The position numbers and the translations under genes were made by a program. Shown one piece after another: positions 5,804 through 5,881 of a stretch of DNA of 5,881 nt (its first letter is position 1; each line of letters starts with the position of its first letter). The notes beneath the pieces are model-generated. The model was not told the origin of the DNA. It worked only from the letters and a program-made list of their open reading frames with translations, and searched no databases. Source of the stretch: Enterobacteriaceae bacterium (lineage in GTDB: Bacteria > Pseudomonadota > Gammaproteobacteria > Enterobacterales > Enterobacteriaceae); contig JALAGK010000319.1 in NCBI GenBank assembly GCA_022712475.1, positions 1 through 5,881 on the forward strand, written 5' to 3'.

Positions 5804-5881
5804 TCAGGCGGGTTGGACAAGGATAAACAGGGGGATTGCTTTTCCAGGGGCGGTGGTCAGCATGTCCTGGCAGAACGCAGC
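5804..5881 (-). other. Possible C-terminal tail of an upstream - strand gene
   Basis: On the - strand a frame is open from the right edge for 25 codons and ends at TGA 5806-5804; its residues end IPLFILVQPA. I do not recognise it. It is too short to judge: an open run of this length is expected by chance in GC-rich DNA, and the other - strand frame is open even longer. It is listed only because the window edge cuts it. Confidence 0.12.

Noticed and set aside
5719..5826. + strand frame of 35 codons (ATG at 5719) in the right-hand flank
   Set aside because: No ribosome binding site, no recognisable sequence, Arg/Leu-rich as expected by chance, and it would run through the candidate gspS promoter.
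1..5881. CRISPR arrays, tRNA genes, insertion sequences, integrase or attachment sites
   Set aside because: No regularly spaced repeats, no tRNA-like cloverleaf, no transposase motifs and no terminal repeats were seen; coding density by the T2SS operon leaves little room.

Overview
This window is the 3' end of a type II secretion system (T2SS, general secretory pathway) locus from a gamma-proteobacterium, most likely a member of the Enterobacterales. The evidence is high-GC coding DNA, PulS/OutS-type pilotin and PulB/OutB-type GspB proteins, and the enterobacterial gene order I-J-K-L-M-N followed by O. I cannot name a genus from the sequence alone. The locus is not identical in layout to the Klebsiella pul or Dickeya out loci as I know them.

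Layout: the + strand carries one tightly packed gene train from position 1 to 5201: gspI (3' end only), gspJ, gspK, gspL, gspM, gspN, a gspB-type gene and gspO. Every junction is an overlap or a 1-nt gap, so this is almost certainly one operon with translational coupling. Its promoter and gspC-gspH would lie off the left edge. A 110-bp stretch (5202-5311) with imperfect hairpins but no classical T-tract terminator separates gspO from a convergent gene on the - strand, gspS, which encodes the secretin pilotin lipoprotein (5312-5668). The last 213 bp (5669-5881) hold the gspS leader, a weak candidate promoter with an overlapping inverted repeat, and possibly the tail of another - strand gene. 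No other gene is convincing there.

How the genes work together: GspI, GspJ and GspK are minor pseudopilins that form the tip of the periplasmic pseudopilus. GspO is the inner-membrane peptidase/methyltransferase that matures them, and the G|F and G|M cleavage sites of GspJ and GspK are visible. GspL and GspM form the inner-membrane platform that ties the cytoplasmic ATPase GspE to the pseudopilus. GspN is an accessory inner-membrane-anchored protein. GspB (inner-membrane anchored, periplasmic domain) and GspS (outer-membrane lipoprotein) both serve the outer-membrane secretin GspD, which is not in this window. No secreted substrate is encoded here.

I see no unknown system. The most noteworthy point is the architecture: the secretin-assembly factor gspB is spliced between gspN and gspO, and the pilotin gene sits convergently at the same end.
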